Positions 10,348 through 20,848 of a stretch of DNA of 64,000 bases are shown here, piece by piece. The stretch comes from Incurvaria masculella (Eukaryota > Arthropoda > Insecta > Lepidoptera > Incurvariidae), in assembly GCA_946894095.1 (NCBI GenBank), contig OX335655.1:2542001-2606000 (forward strand), in the 5' to 3' direction. The notes beneath the pieces are model-generated. The model saw only the letters and a program-made list of their open reading frames with translations. It was not told the origin of the DNA and did not search any database. Position 1 is the first letter of the stretch; each line of letters begins with the position of its first letter. Both the position numbers and the translations under genes were made by a program.

Positions 10348-12509
10348 GCGTCTCGCTTCGCCCTTCGCGACGAAAATTCGTATTTGAGCGCACTGTCAAT
10401 GTCGGATACATGCGCGCCTCGCGTTTTCTCGAGTGCACTCGTGTATCAACCACGTGATATATCATCTGTGTTCAACCGGCAAACATGAAGGTTGTAGAAA
10501 TAATACTTTTAATCTTAAACTCTTCTACAGACATTGCCAAAGTTCGACTGAGACATGCCCCCGCATCATTGGATTCTTTGGTTTTTGGGGTGTTTCAGTC
10601 TCCTATTCCAATTAGAATCTTATTTCTACGTTTATTTAATGTTTAGTTTATTATAGTTTATTTCTACATTACGTTGTCCAAAAACTTTAAATGATTTCTT
10701 TGTTCTCATCCTTTTTCAGGAATTTATAGAATGAATGCACACATACCTAACAAGGGCAGAGCAAGCCCACAACTGTTTGATCGTTGATCGACCTTACCTT
10801 ACACATTTGCGCCCTCGCAAACTCGTGATCTCGCGATCGCTCGCCGAGTTTTGGGCGTGTATGTAAATGCAGCATTAAATTAGTTTGAAAATAGGAGAAT
10901 GATTGAATCTATCTCTTTAATCGTGCTGAACAATATGATTTGGTAGAAAAATTATAATAATTGAAGCGTTAAAAACATTTATACATCTGTGTATTAATGT
11001 TTTTAAATGCTTTTTATTTGCTTGTTGTTGTAGTCGTTTATATTGCAGCGTTAAACGATAAGGTCGAAGGCAATGTATTTTTTCTTGATTTTTTTAAAAT
11101 TAATTAACACAACTCGTATCAATTATTAAAAAAAAAAGAAAGAAGAGGTCAGCTGCGCTGGCATTGCACCTAGTCCCATGGTAACATCACCTATACGTGA
11201 TATTTGGAAAAAAATAATAAAATGATTAGGATCTAAACAGATGTCCTATGTATTTTTTAATTACACACACCATGCGTGCTACGTAAAAAACCTTATATAG
11301 TATGCTAAACTGAGTTTTCTAAATGTGCATTTAAAATTAACTTCAGGGGAACATTTTTACGATTTGGATGCAATCAAGAAATATGTATGGACATGTGAGT
11401 TGTGAATGTAAAGATCTAGAGCTCTGCTTTGCTATATCATGCAATAGTATCTATAAAAATGTAATGGTTCGCTAATTAGTTTTTCCAACTTCTTCCCATT
11501 GCAAAATATTGATACCTTCTGAACAACACAATTTATCGATACGTTGAACAGCGGCACCGCCCAACCCTACGGAAGCTCACGTCTTGTTGCGTCAGACTGA
11601 GGTATTCGGAAGTCGTCCCATGAAATATGCTTCGCCATATTATTAATTCAGAGTGACTATGCGTTGGCTTCAGTACATAATTCAATGTGTTTGTTTGACT
11701 ACATAATCTCTGTTTGGAAAGTGATATTAATTAGTGGGAATGTAAAATTGTGGTAGTACCCAATGTATTGCGTTATTCTTATGAGCTAAAAGTACAATGT
11801 TCATAGAGGGCATATAAGCGGTGTCGACTTGAATGTAATATCACGTAATAAAATAAAATTAGGTAACACAGTTCTTGTTTATGCATTTAAAAAATATAAT
11901 CGATATTATTAACTTTGAAGTACCACAGGTAAACAGTTTGAAAAAAAAAAAAACAAAAAAAAGCCGTAAAAAAAATTATTATTATTATTTATTAGTTAAG
12001 CCTTTCTAGGCTCCCGTACCACCCACTGCAGGGCCTAGGCCTCTCACAACCTTACAGGTTTTTAGGTTGTGGTCATTTTCCTCGCTGGGTGACGTACATT
12101 AAAAGTATTTAATGTGGTATTGTAAAAGTAATGTAAGCATAACTGCACAAAAAATATGAAATGATACTACATATATACAAATACCCAGAATAAAAAATAA
12201 AATAAATAAAATTATCTATAATTACTTGACACTATGGGAAATAAAAAAATGTTATCGGAAACCATTAACGATTAATTTATATTTATTATCCGATTCGATA
12301 CCTACACGAGAACATTAACTTAAAAATAAAAATAATAATTATAACGACAAATGCACTCTACTATTACAGCGAAGTCACAATCTCACCTTCGCTTTCATTT
12401 TGGCCATTAAACTTTGTCCAGATTTTACCTACGTCAGAGCCATCGAGTAAGACTGGACGGAAGTGTCGACATAAATTCGTAAGTATGAGGGCGGCGCGGC
12501 GGCGTAGTA
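10348..12509. other. Unannotated stretch of about 2.1 kb
   Basis: No supported gene. A weak SINE-body trace (GCGCTGGCATTGCACCTAGT, 11154-11173) and an (ATT)n tract at about 11974-11989 are the only recognisable pieces. The frame 10433-10615 has no domain. Confidence 0.4.
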
Positions 12510-13066
12510 TTCCGGGAGGTCACGACATTTATGTTCACAATAAGGTAAATGGCTGAATCTGGGTTCATATGTTAGATACCAACCCTCTGATGCTAAATAT
12601 GTCGGTCTGCTTGCGCTTATCTGGTTAATGGTTGCGTCTCATATATATTGGCCATAAACTGTAGATGTTGGTATGTACATACTGATTTTCTAGAAATATT
12701 GATACCTATTAATTATACAACAGTATCAAGTCGTTTTCATAAATTGAATACTTACATATACCGAATGTTATATCTGTAACCTACATCGCCTACAATTACG
12801 AAATGCAACCAAATATTTGATCAGTTTTGGTATTACTAACTAGTATGTACTGATACTTTCATGCTTCGTTATTTTCGGCAATTTACCTTATCATATACAT
12901 TTTTAGTCACCATAAATACTTTTTCAGGCTACTTATCTAGGTAACGCAACCATTTGGCACAGGCAGACTGACACATTTAGCTTCAGAGAGATGGTCTTTA
13001 TCCTGTGAACTCAGTTTCAGCAATTTAAGTTATCGTTATCATTTTTGTCGTGACCTCCTAGTCTAT
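12510..13066. mobile_element. MITE with TIRs over 100 bp, copy A
   Basis: The left end reads TTCCGGGAGGTCACGAC, then AATAAGGTAAATGGCTGAAT and ATATGTCGGTCTGC. The right end is the inverse (GGCAGACTGACACATTTAGC, TTGTCGTGACCTCCTAG). The arms are imperfect over more than 100 bp. An inverted copy lies at 32503-33046. Non-coding. Confidence 0.8.
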
Positions 13067-13216
13067 AGCCAGTTTTTATCACACCGACAGGTAGCGCGGG
13101 TGTCGACACGGTTCGACGATGCGCGTCTCGAATTCGTAAGCGAACTAACTAACGTCAGTGCGTTAGAGCTGATACATGGCCAAGCTGCCCCTATATTTTA
13201 AATACCTATTAACCTA

Positions 13217-13529
13217 TTTTTTAGGGTTCCGTACCCAAAGGGTGAAAACGGAACCCTATTACTAAGACTCCGCTGTCCGTCCGTCGGTTCGTCCGTCCGT
13301 CCGTCCGTCCGTCACAGGGCTGTATCTCAGGAACCGTAATAGGTAGGCAGCTGAAATTTTCACAGAGTGTGTATTTATTTTGCCGCTAGAACAACAAATA
13401 GGTAAAATAAAAAAATAATGAAAAATTAAGGGGGGGGGGGCCCATACAAAAAAAAAGAATTTTTGTTTGATCTTGTCCGATGGTACGGACTTCATGTGCG
13501 AGCCCGACTCGCACTTGGCCGGTTTTTTT
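13217..13529 (+). mobile_element. (CCGT)n-bearing non-autonomous element
   Basis: Starts TTAGGGTTCCGTACCCAAAG, has a (CCGT)n run at about 13274-13312, a G11 run at 13430-13440, and ends CGCACTTGGCCGGTTTTTTT. The minus-strand frame over it is repeat-derived. Confidence 0.95.
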
Positions 13530-13565
13530 GACAATTATTTGATGAATACACTCCATCAATATGAA

Positions 13566-13900
13566 ACTTGACGAGGGCTTTATACACCTGAAATAGGTTT
13601 TTATGCTTACGATGGCTTTTACACTGGAGAATACTTGTAAGACTATTCATATTATTGAATAAGTAAAATTGTTTTGTTGAGTAAGTTCTATTTCTAATCC
13701 ATTTGCACAGAGGCTTGCTGTTTTTTTTGTTAGCTTTAAGCTGTAAACCAATTTAGATCTAAGTATGTATTTCATTACTCTGGACGGAAAACCAGTAAAG
13801 TTTCTTTGCGGATTGTTCTTTACTGGTTGGATCCGCGGATCTATAAGTTTTTGACGCAACTTAGTTTGACTGCAAAAAAAGTTCAAATAAATGAAATAAA
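13566..13900 (+). repeat. LINE 3' tail-like repeat (TTTCTTTGCGGATT family)
   Basis: GGGCTTTATACACCTGA, GTTTCTTTGCGGATTGTTC, TTTACTGGTTGGATCCGCGG and a final AAATAAATGAAATAAA are shared with 37600-37957 and, as shorter 3' pieces, with 49787-49905 and 56400-56540. All copies are on the plus strand, vary at the 5' end and keep the AATAAA-rich 3' end, the pattern of 5'-truncated retrotransposons. Confidence 0.7.
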
Positions 13901-14307
13901 CAAGCGGGTTTCTTGTCTTTCCCGTTCTTTCATGATCGCTGGCCAAAACAGACTCGAGGGCGACTGGTAAATGCAAAACTCTTCGGGTTCAAAGTATTCT
14001 TCAGTAAATTCTGCGATACTTTCAGAAACGCTTCGACGCAATTGCCCAATATCATCTGACGAGTAAAATCGACCGTGTCTGCATGCCAGTCTGCAGTATA
14101 TAACTTGTGCCAGCGAGCACGGACGGACGGGAGCACGGAGGATAGAGGTAGAGAGGAGATGGTCTAAGCAAACTGGGTCTGTGTCCACCAAGCGGGTCGC
14201 TACGTCACAGCCCGCGTCGTAAAGAAGGCGTGGCTTAGCGACTTTAGCGACATGGCGCTGGCGGTGTTAGGTTGTGGGACAATATTATGGTCTGCGGCGC
14301 AATTTTC
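13901..14307. other. Stretch with overlapping unassigned minus-strand frames
   Basis: Two overlapping minus-strand frames (13883-14191 and 13930-14136) are open, one including DWHADTVDFTRQMILGN. I recognise neither. Both are short and AT content is near background, so I do not call a gene. Confidence 0.3.
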
Positions 14308-14346
14308 GGCAACCAGTCGATTACACGATGTAATCAACTGGTTGCC
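14308..14346. repeat. Hairpin, 18-bp arms with one mismatch
   Basis: GGCAACCAGTCGATTACA, loop CGA, TGTAATCAACTGGTTGCC. One G-to-A difference between the arms. Confidence 0.9.
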
Positions 14347-14912
14347 GATGTAAAATGTTGCAAACATTACATAGGACAAAATAAACTAAAGTTTGCAGGT
14401 GGAATTACGTTTTATTTGTCAGTAAAACACCACATATTTTATAATTTGAGTCAATATTCGAGCATTGTATCGATGTATCGCTCCTGCTATGTGCCGATAG
14501 ATGGCGCGCAATTATTTTCGTTTTACGGTAAGAAATGTTGATCTCATGATGCAAATTTTGATGACATTTTTAAAATACAAACATTTGAATCCGCACGAAG
14601 GCATAGATTTATATTTCTAAGGTTTTATTATAGAAAAAACACTTAGTAAAATCTAGCTCTCGGAATAGCTGCTACCAGAATATCGATTCTTCCGCAAAAA
14701 TGGGCGGGGCATGACCCCACCATGAAGCTATTTTCCCCCCGCTTCCCCGTACAGTGTCACGCTGCGATCCTTAGTAATATGAGTTAAAAACATCTCCTCT
14801 CTCCCTCTTTCCTCCGTGGACGGGACTCATTCGAATGGCGCCAGCGTAGCCACATGTTAGTGTAAATGCACTGACTATAGTTAGTTCAGCTACGAATTGG
14901 GGACGCGCAACA
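14347..14912. other. Unannotated stretch
   Basis: No supported feature. The frame 14272-14541 runs across the hairpin and has no domain. Confidence 0.35.
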
Positions 14913-14965
14913 GTCAGTCAGTCAGCGTGTTTGCGTACACTGCTGGACATATGCTTCTCCTCATG
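14913..14965 (-). mobile_element. RTE-like LINE extreme 3' end fragment
   Basis: CAGTCAGTCAGTCAGCGTGT, TTGCGTACACTGCTGGACAT and ATGCTTCTCC match the reverse-strand end at 59946-60002 and, inverted, the end at 24850-24890. Only the last about 50 bp of the element survive. Confidence 0.65.
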
Positions 14966-17067
14966 ATGGGCAGGGAGGACTTGAGAACGCGCAACATCCT
15001 TTTTTAATCCTTTACTAGTTTAGAAGTTGATTTGGTCATTGCTTCCAATGCTAGGGTTCCCTGCGTTACAGAAAGTAGGTTGAGTACAGTAATACATCGA
15101 CATTACAAATAGTAGGCAAAAATAAAAAAGGTGTACATTCCTTAAAGTTACGACTATAAAAAAATAAACAATTCAATTTAATAAGCTAGGTGCAAACACA
15201 CATAATACGCATTTCTAGCTTCATCATGAATACTATAATTACGTTATAAAAAATATTGAACAAAAAAAATACAATGTCAACAAACACTTTGCTAAGATCG
15301 ATTCATTTTCATTTTCACACACACACACATTTTCATACTTTGATGACATCGAATGATCGTCGTTCTAAATAGAATCCTGTGAGGTTCTATATATCGTATA
15401 TATGTTGTATATATGTATATATCTTTGAAACTCGAGAATATTTAAGTCGTGAGCGAACTCCCGTCCTATCTTACTCGATGCCTTGTGCACATGTAGGGCC
15501 CGGGCGCGGGGGTGTGAGGAGGTAGGGGGGTGGGTGGTTTCCGGCGAGACGGGCTTTATAGGTTTCATAATCGCCTGGCTTTTCGATAAGTTTGTAAGCT
15601 GCCTTCGATGCCGTTTTTTATGGATTAAAAATGGAGCGTGCGGAGGAATATTACAAAAGGCTAGCAGGTTTATTATTGATTCTTAAATAAGTATCGTAAG
15701 CTCGGATAAACGAAAATTTAAATTCATTAGGCTGCTGCCTCTGTGACAATGTAAAAATATAGAAGGTTATAATATCGTTAGTGCAGCAACGTCTATTGTG
15801 ATCAGTTCATAACATGTCCCCGAAATGTGAATTATTGAGATTTATTAGTACATTTTCCGAGGTGCCCGCTCCGTTATGGTCGGCCTAGTTTAGAACATTC
15901 TCCTGGACAGAGCCCGGTTAAATGTTCGCGGGCGTGTTATTCAGACTTTAAGCAGATTTTTTAAGACTTTAAAAATGATTTTTGGATCTCGAAAATAGCG
16001 TCACAACCGGGTCCAACTATAGGTTAAACCCACCCAGGTGTCCCCTCCATGAGTCAAAGTCTCGAATTCGACAGACATTGCGTAACTATTCAGATGATGA
16101 TCTGGGTTTATTAGTAATTTGATTAGTGATTTCATAATAGATTGGAGCAGGAGTGAGTGAGTGATTCATATCAATCCTTTTGTCAAATCACTATTATTTA
16201 AGTATATTTATATAACTCACTCGTCACTCACGTCACTTTGATTCGTCTGGTTCCTTTTTTTTCTTACCTTTAGTGTCACCACTAAAAGCTGTTGAGCGTA
16301 AAAGATATGTATAATGATTTTGTAACTACTAAATGTTTTTAAAATATGTATTCTTTGGTTTACGTGACGGTTTTAAATATAATGAATAGAGTAAAATTTT
16401 CTTCTCTACAATACCACTATTGCTTCTTGTTCTATTATATTTGATGCTCTTTCAGCCTATTCAAATGAATAGTCATTAATATTTTTTCGTTCACAATCAC
16501 CAATCATCTCACAATCCCTCAAAGATATATATTATTTCGGAGAATGGAGTTGGCGAAAGTAGAGCATGAGATAATATGAGTGATGCGGGGAGGTAATCCA
16601 GATGTATTCGCCGTCAGCTGTCTGTCGTTCAAGATGGAAGCGATGTTGAATTAATGATTGTCGTATGTGGCGCTTGGTGACACAGTTTGTCCGTGAAGTC
16701 ACCAGAGTATAGAATTTTTATGCTTTTCTTTCTTCTCACACATTTATGTTTTCAACAAGACGGATGCTGATTTTAAAAGAATTCGTTATGTCTATAGCTG
16801 GATATTTACCTTTTTTAGCATGACTTCATTGGTGGAAAGAAAAATGAGCAGGATTTTTTTTTTATATTTGTATATTTGGTGTAGCTATTAATGACGAATA
16901 CATTTATTCCCGAATACACTTGTATTCTCATTTACTTACAAAATTTCTACTCTTAACCTGATCGCATCGAGGTTCTACTTTTTTTAGTTAGACTTTTGGC
17001 TGTTGAACAAAAAACATGTGTTTGGCAGCATCATTTAGGTATTAAAGCTGATCTATTTTAATTGATA
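14966..17067. other. Unannotated stretch of about 2.1 kb
   Basis: No supported gene. It holds an (AC)n tract at 15317-15328, TATATA-rich sequence at 15388-15422, and two short frames about 15365-15686 that overlap on opposite strands without domains. Confidence 0.4.
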
Positions 17068-17146
17068 CTTAAAGGGCCTTCGCTACTAAATTGCTGACTA
17101 TCTTGTACGGGTATCGATTGCAAGATGGTAAGAAAGGCCCTTTAAT
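17068..17146. repeat. Small foldback with TAAAGGGCCTT ends
   Basis: TTAAAGGGCCTT at the left and AAGGCCCTTTAA at the right bound about 78 bp, with partial pairing inside (GCTGACTATCTTGTAC against GCAAGATGGTAAG). Confidence 0.65.
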
Positions 17147-17194
17147 GTAGGGATTAAGCTAATTAGTACTTGGTGGAAAATACTCTAAGGGTCA

Positions 17195-17635
17195 CAAATC
17201 ACCACTGGCTTGGAGTCACTGAGCCATAGACGGATTGTGGGGTCGCTCAGTCTTTTCTACAGATACTACCATGGACGTTGCTCTGTGGAACTTGCATCCC
17301 TCATTCATCCCCATCCTACCTATATCCGGAGCACCCGCCGCAGAGAATCAGAGCACCCGCTTGTGGTTGACATCAGGCTTTTGAGAACGAACAGTTTCTT
17401 AAACTCACTTCTCTGCCGCACCGCCAGGATATGGAACTGTCTACCGGCGGATGCCCTTCCTCATACCCACAACCTGGGAGTCTTCAAGCGTAATTTGATT
17501 AAGCTCGATAGCTCAGCCATAGTCCGCAAATCCGCTGGCATGGTGCCGGAGTGTGGTTTCGCGAGTCGAGATGTTTTTGGCTTTTCTGAGCACCTTTGGT
17601 CCCCAGCACAGCCACCCATACCGGCTTTTCATTAA
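17195..17635 (+). pseudogene. Non-LTR retrotransposon polymerase C-terminus (Jockey/CR1-like)
   Basis: The frame 17210-17635 starts at TTG, not ATG, so it is an internal fragment. It reads LESLSHRRIVGSLSLFYRYY, HPLVVDIRLLRT, RTARIWNCLPADALP and NLGVFKRNLIKL in that order. This is the usual C-terminal layout of Jockey/CR1-type polymerases (L..RR..ASL..FY..YHG, RT...WN.LP, F...FK). About 140 residues remain; reverse transcriptase and endonuclease are absent. The frame at 53.36-53.63 kb is a decayed relative. Confidence 0.7.
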
Positions 17636-18163
17636 AAAGTGCAAAGATCATTGATGTTGCGAGTCCCGAATTAGTAAGTGAACTAACTAGAGTTAAACAT
17701 GCTCTACTAACCCGTGGCTATGTATGTACGTGGTTATGAATTTCGCTATTACCGTCTTTCCATGCTCGCTGGACTCACGGCCAGCCCCGGAAGGTATAAT
17801 GGTCGAGTAACATCAGTCTCTCTAGGGAGTTTGCTGCGGACGCGCGGGTCTGATGGGTGATCCGATTGTGGTCGACCATATGTGGAGCGTGTGCGGTTTG
17901 AGGTCAGGCGTTCTGCTGGCGACCGCATAGTGGTGACACCACTCGTGCGTCCGTTACATTATCAGATCACTCACTTGCAAGATATCCTATTAATATTGTT
18001 GTTGCCAAATGATGTTTGTTGACTTGTACGGAGCAATGGATCGAGATTGTTTTTATCGGAATTTGTATTACGTTTGATGTATTATGTAAGAAGGTTACGT
18101 TTTATAAAACCAAAATGTGTACCGAAAGTCAATGAAAGACCGACTTGTTTCATTAGGTTCTTG
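17636..18163. other. Unannotated stretch
   Basis: GAATTAGTAAGTGAACTAAC at 17669 resembles GAATTCGTAAGCGAACTAAC at 13132 and GAATTCGTAAATGAACTGAC at 25357, a faint dispersed repeat. Nothing else is recognised. Confidence 0.4.
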
Positions 18164-18558
18164 TTTTTTCATGCGACCTGACATGGATGGCTAATACCAC
18201 ACAACTACTGTTATGATATTAGCCCAATACACCACATTCCCGAAGGAATTAGATGCCATGCCAGGACCTTCCCTTTTTGAGCCCGGCTACATTGAACTGG
18301 ATGGAAAACACGGACAATTTTTCATTGCCGCTTCGACCATCTTTTCATCCAATGCGATGGTACCAACCCGGGCGGGCTTAAACCCTACCACCTAGTAGGG
18401 GAAGGGGACCTACAGTTTTACATGGATTCCGAACCATGGAGCAGCTTGCATCCGTGACGAAATGCACTTATCGAACTCTGAACGAGAAAGACAGTGGTGC
18501 AACCCGGGCCTCTGGTACGCTAGGCCAGTCCCCGCGCCACTAGGCTACGAGCCGCTCG
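18164..18558 (-). mobile_element. SINE with tRNA-like head, full length
   Basis: Poly(T) at 18164-18169, ATGCGACCTGACATGGATGG, the shared body, then the reverse complement of a head with A-box TAGCCTAGTGGCG and a B-box-like GGTTGCA/CCCGGG region. The frame 18213-18395 is a translation of the SINE body; near-identical frames occur in the copies at 19.7, 38.9 and 56.1 kb. Confidence 0.95.
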
Positions 18559-18639
18559 AAAGGCTTATATACTGTGATAAGAAACGTTTGCTACACAATT
18601 GAGTAAGTAGTACTTACGTGAGTGATTTTTGGCATACAT

Positions 18640-18745
18640 ATATACCTTCACGCCGCTTTCCCGAAGGGTTAAGCAGAGACGATAGAGCGCCATACGTTAC
18701 GATCACACTTCTTTCGTTTCATCTACAGACATACATGTTCTACGA
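18640..18745 (-). repeat. Dispersed repeat (CCCTTCGGGAAAGCGGCG family), reverse
   Basis: CACGCCGCTTTCCCGAAGGG, CAGAGACGATAGAGCGCCAT and TTTCATCTACAGACATACAT recur at 22993-23105 (plus), 27362-27458 (minus) and 28346-28470 (plus). No coding capacity seen. Confidence 0.7.
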
Positions 18746-18954
18746 TTACGGATGCTACGTGTACGTGGCCTTTACGAAGTATTACATCGATTTAGTCGCG
18801 GTACATTTTGGTCGCGGTTTGCAAATTTACATCAAATTGTATTTGTGTTGACATTACAACTGTACCATCATCCTAAACGGATAAATCCGACTTAAACTTA
18901 ATAATAAAAAGTAAACCTATGAGAAACAATATTATTCATTAATATATGTACACC

Positions 18955-19090
18955 GGCAATGAAAACTCTCTGTGTTTTCAATCCAGTTCAATCTAGGCGA
19001 GCAATATATGGGAGGTTATGACACCTACTTCCCATGTGATGTGCTAGGCACGGACGGTCAGCCATCCATATTCAGTTCATTAAAAAAAAA
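18955..19090 (+). mobile_element. 5'-truncated SINE, 5S-type body
   Basis: Starts GGCAATGAAAACTCTCTGTG and ends CAGTTCATTA9. GCAATATATGG and TTCCCATGTGATGTG place it with the 5S-headed subfamily. Confidence 0.75.
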
Positions 19091-19642
19091 CCCACAATTA
19101 CATGTTTTTTAATATAAAAATATTTTAGTCCTATGTACACTTATATTCTTAATTTTACGGTTTAAAATAAAAATATTCTAAACAGCCGAAAATAAACAAT
19201 AACACTTTGTCCATGTCAGCAGCAGATCGAACTAGTTGACAAGTTAAGAGCTGACAAGCCAATAGGCGGACTGTTGAGTGGCGAGTGAAAAGTGTCGTGA
19301 CAGCCGTCTCTTGGGGTCTTACGTTAACTTGCTGAAGGCTTTGTTTGAGTTTGAAAGGAGTGAAGGCATTATACGCTCGACTTCGGACACATTTTAGCTA
19401 TTTAATTTAATGGTTACACTTAATTAAGGCATATTTTCACGTTTACGAGGCCTGGGAACTGGTTTAAGACTAAAACTTAATAATAATATAAGGATAATGT
19501 TAAAAATAAATATAGACTAACGAAAACGTTGGGATTGCCTCAACACCGGAAAAAATACTGTTGCAACTGTTTTAGCACAATAACAATTCAGTAATTTAAA
19601 GTAAAGTATTTGTTAGTAATATATGTACATTTCTTTATTATT
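19091..19642. other. Unannotated stretch
   Basis: AT-rich, no supported feature. Confidence 0.4.
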
Positions 19643-20045
19643 ATTTTTTTATGCGACCTGACATGGATGGCTAATACCACACAACTACCGTTATGATATT
19701 AGCCCAATACACCACATTTCCGAAGGAATTTGGTGCCATGCCAGGACCTTCCCTTTATGAGCACGGCTACATTGAACTGGATGGAAAACACGGACAATTT
19801 TTCATTGCCGCTTCGACCATCTTTTCATCCAGTGCGATGGTACCAACCCGGGCGGGCATAAACCCTACCACCTAGTAGGGGAAGGGGACCTACAGTTTTA
19901 CATGGATTCCGAACCATGGAGCAGCTCGCATTCGTAACGAAATGCACTTATCGAACTCGGAAAGGGAAGGACAGTGGTGCATGTCGGTATTGAACCCAGG
20001 TCTCTGGTACGCTAGGCCAGTCCCCGCGCCACTAGGCTACGAGCT
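19643..20045 (-). mobile_element. SINE with tRNA-like head, full length
   Basis: Poly(T) 19643-19650, shared body, and the reverse complement of a head with A-box TAGCCTAGTGGCG and a degenerate B-box in GGGTTCAATACC. It is nearly identical to the copies at 18.2, 38.7 and 55.9 kb, so it inserted recently. Confidence 0.95.
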
Positions 20046-20230
20046 ATAAACTGTTGATAATAAACAGTGTCAACAGTCTCAAGTGGCACCCTATCCGTCT
20101 TTGAAGTAACTCCTACATCGGCGGTCTACGATTTTGATTCCCGATTCTGACGCTCCTGATTACCATTCATCTCGTTTTACATTTCTGTCATCCCACGGTA
20201 TCCGTTTACGGTCCAGTAATACAAATATAC

Positions 20231-20610
20231 TTTTTTTTTTTATGTGACTGGACATGGATGGCTAATACCACAAGTTCTGTCATGGTATTAGCCCAACACA
20301 CCACATGGGAACTTGGTGCCATGCCAGGACCTTCCTTATATTGCACGGCTACATTGAACTGGATGGAAAACACGGACAATTTTCATTGCCGCTTCGACCA
20401 TCGTTCATCCAATGCGATGGTACCAACCCGGGCGGGATTAACCCTACCACCTAGTAAGTAAGTCCCCCTACAGTTTAACGTGGAATCCGAACCACGGCCA
20501 GCCTCTCTCAACGGTCGAATGGTCACCCATCCAAGACCAGACCGGACCCAGCGTTGTTTAACTTCGGAGAGCGATCGCCGAAGTGTCACGCCACTGGGCC
20601 ACTGAGGCTG
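20231..20610 (-). mobile_element. SINE with tRNA/5S hybrid head, full length
   Basis: Poly(T) 20231-20241, ATGTGACTGGACATGGATGG, the shared body, then the reverse complement of GGATGGGTGACC (5S C-box), GAAGTTAAACAACGCTGGGT (5S A-box region) and TGGCCCAGTGGCGTGACA (tRNA A-box-like leader). It lies 185 bp from a tRNA-headed copy in the same orientation. Confidence 0.95.
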
Positions 20611-20750
20611 ACAAAATCTGGCCATATCTTCTTACAAAAGTACATTACTTTTCTAAATCGTTTAAATGTTGTTCGTCAGTCCGAATCACTCCCCACTTTC
20701 AAAATAAGGTTACACTCACATTTTCTCAGCCAGTGTAGCGCTAATATTTA
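20611..20750 (+). pseudogene. Possible CR1-like polymerase C-terminal scrap
   Basis: The frame includes VVRQSESLPTFKIRLHSHFL, which fits the SL..FK..L..FL ending of CR1/L2-like polymerases. It is under 50 residues and abuts the R4/Dong-like insertion. Low confidence because the match rests on a short motif. Confidence 0.35.
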
Positions 20751-20821
20751 GGGGTATATGTATGTTAAATAAAAACTTATTTACATACACACAATATGTA
20801 TGATTTATATGTAAAATCTAC

Positions 20822-20848
20822 ATTATATATATATATATATATATATAA
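20822..20848. repeat. (TA)n microsatellite at the R4/Dong-like 3' junction
   Basis: About 13 TA units lie immediately beyond the 3'UTR of the reverse-strand LINE. A second TA tract sits at the other end (22736-22753). Confidence 0.95.

Noticed and set aside
13883..14191. 102-codon minus-strand frame as a gene
   Set aside because: It overlaps another frame in a different register and has no recognisable motif or splice signals.
18213..18395. A conserved 60-codon frame repeated at 18.2, 19.7, 38.9 and 56.1 kb
   Set aside because: It is the translation of the SINE body. Its conservation reflects recent SINE copies, and it shifts with each indel.
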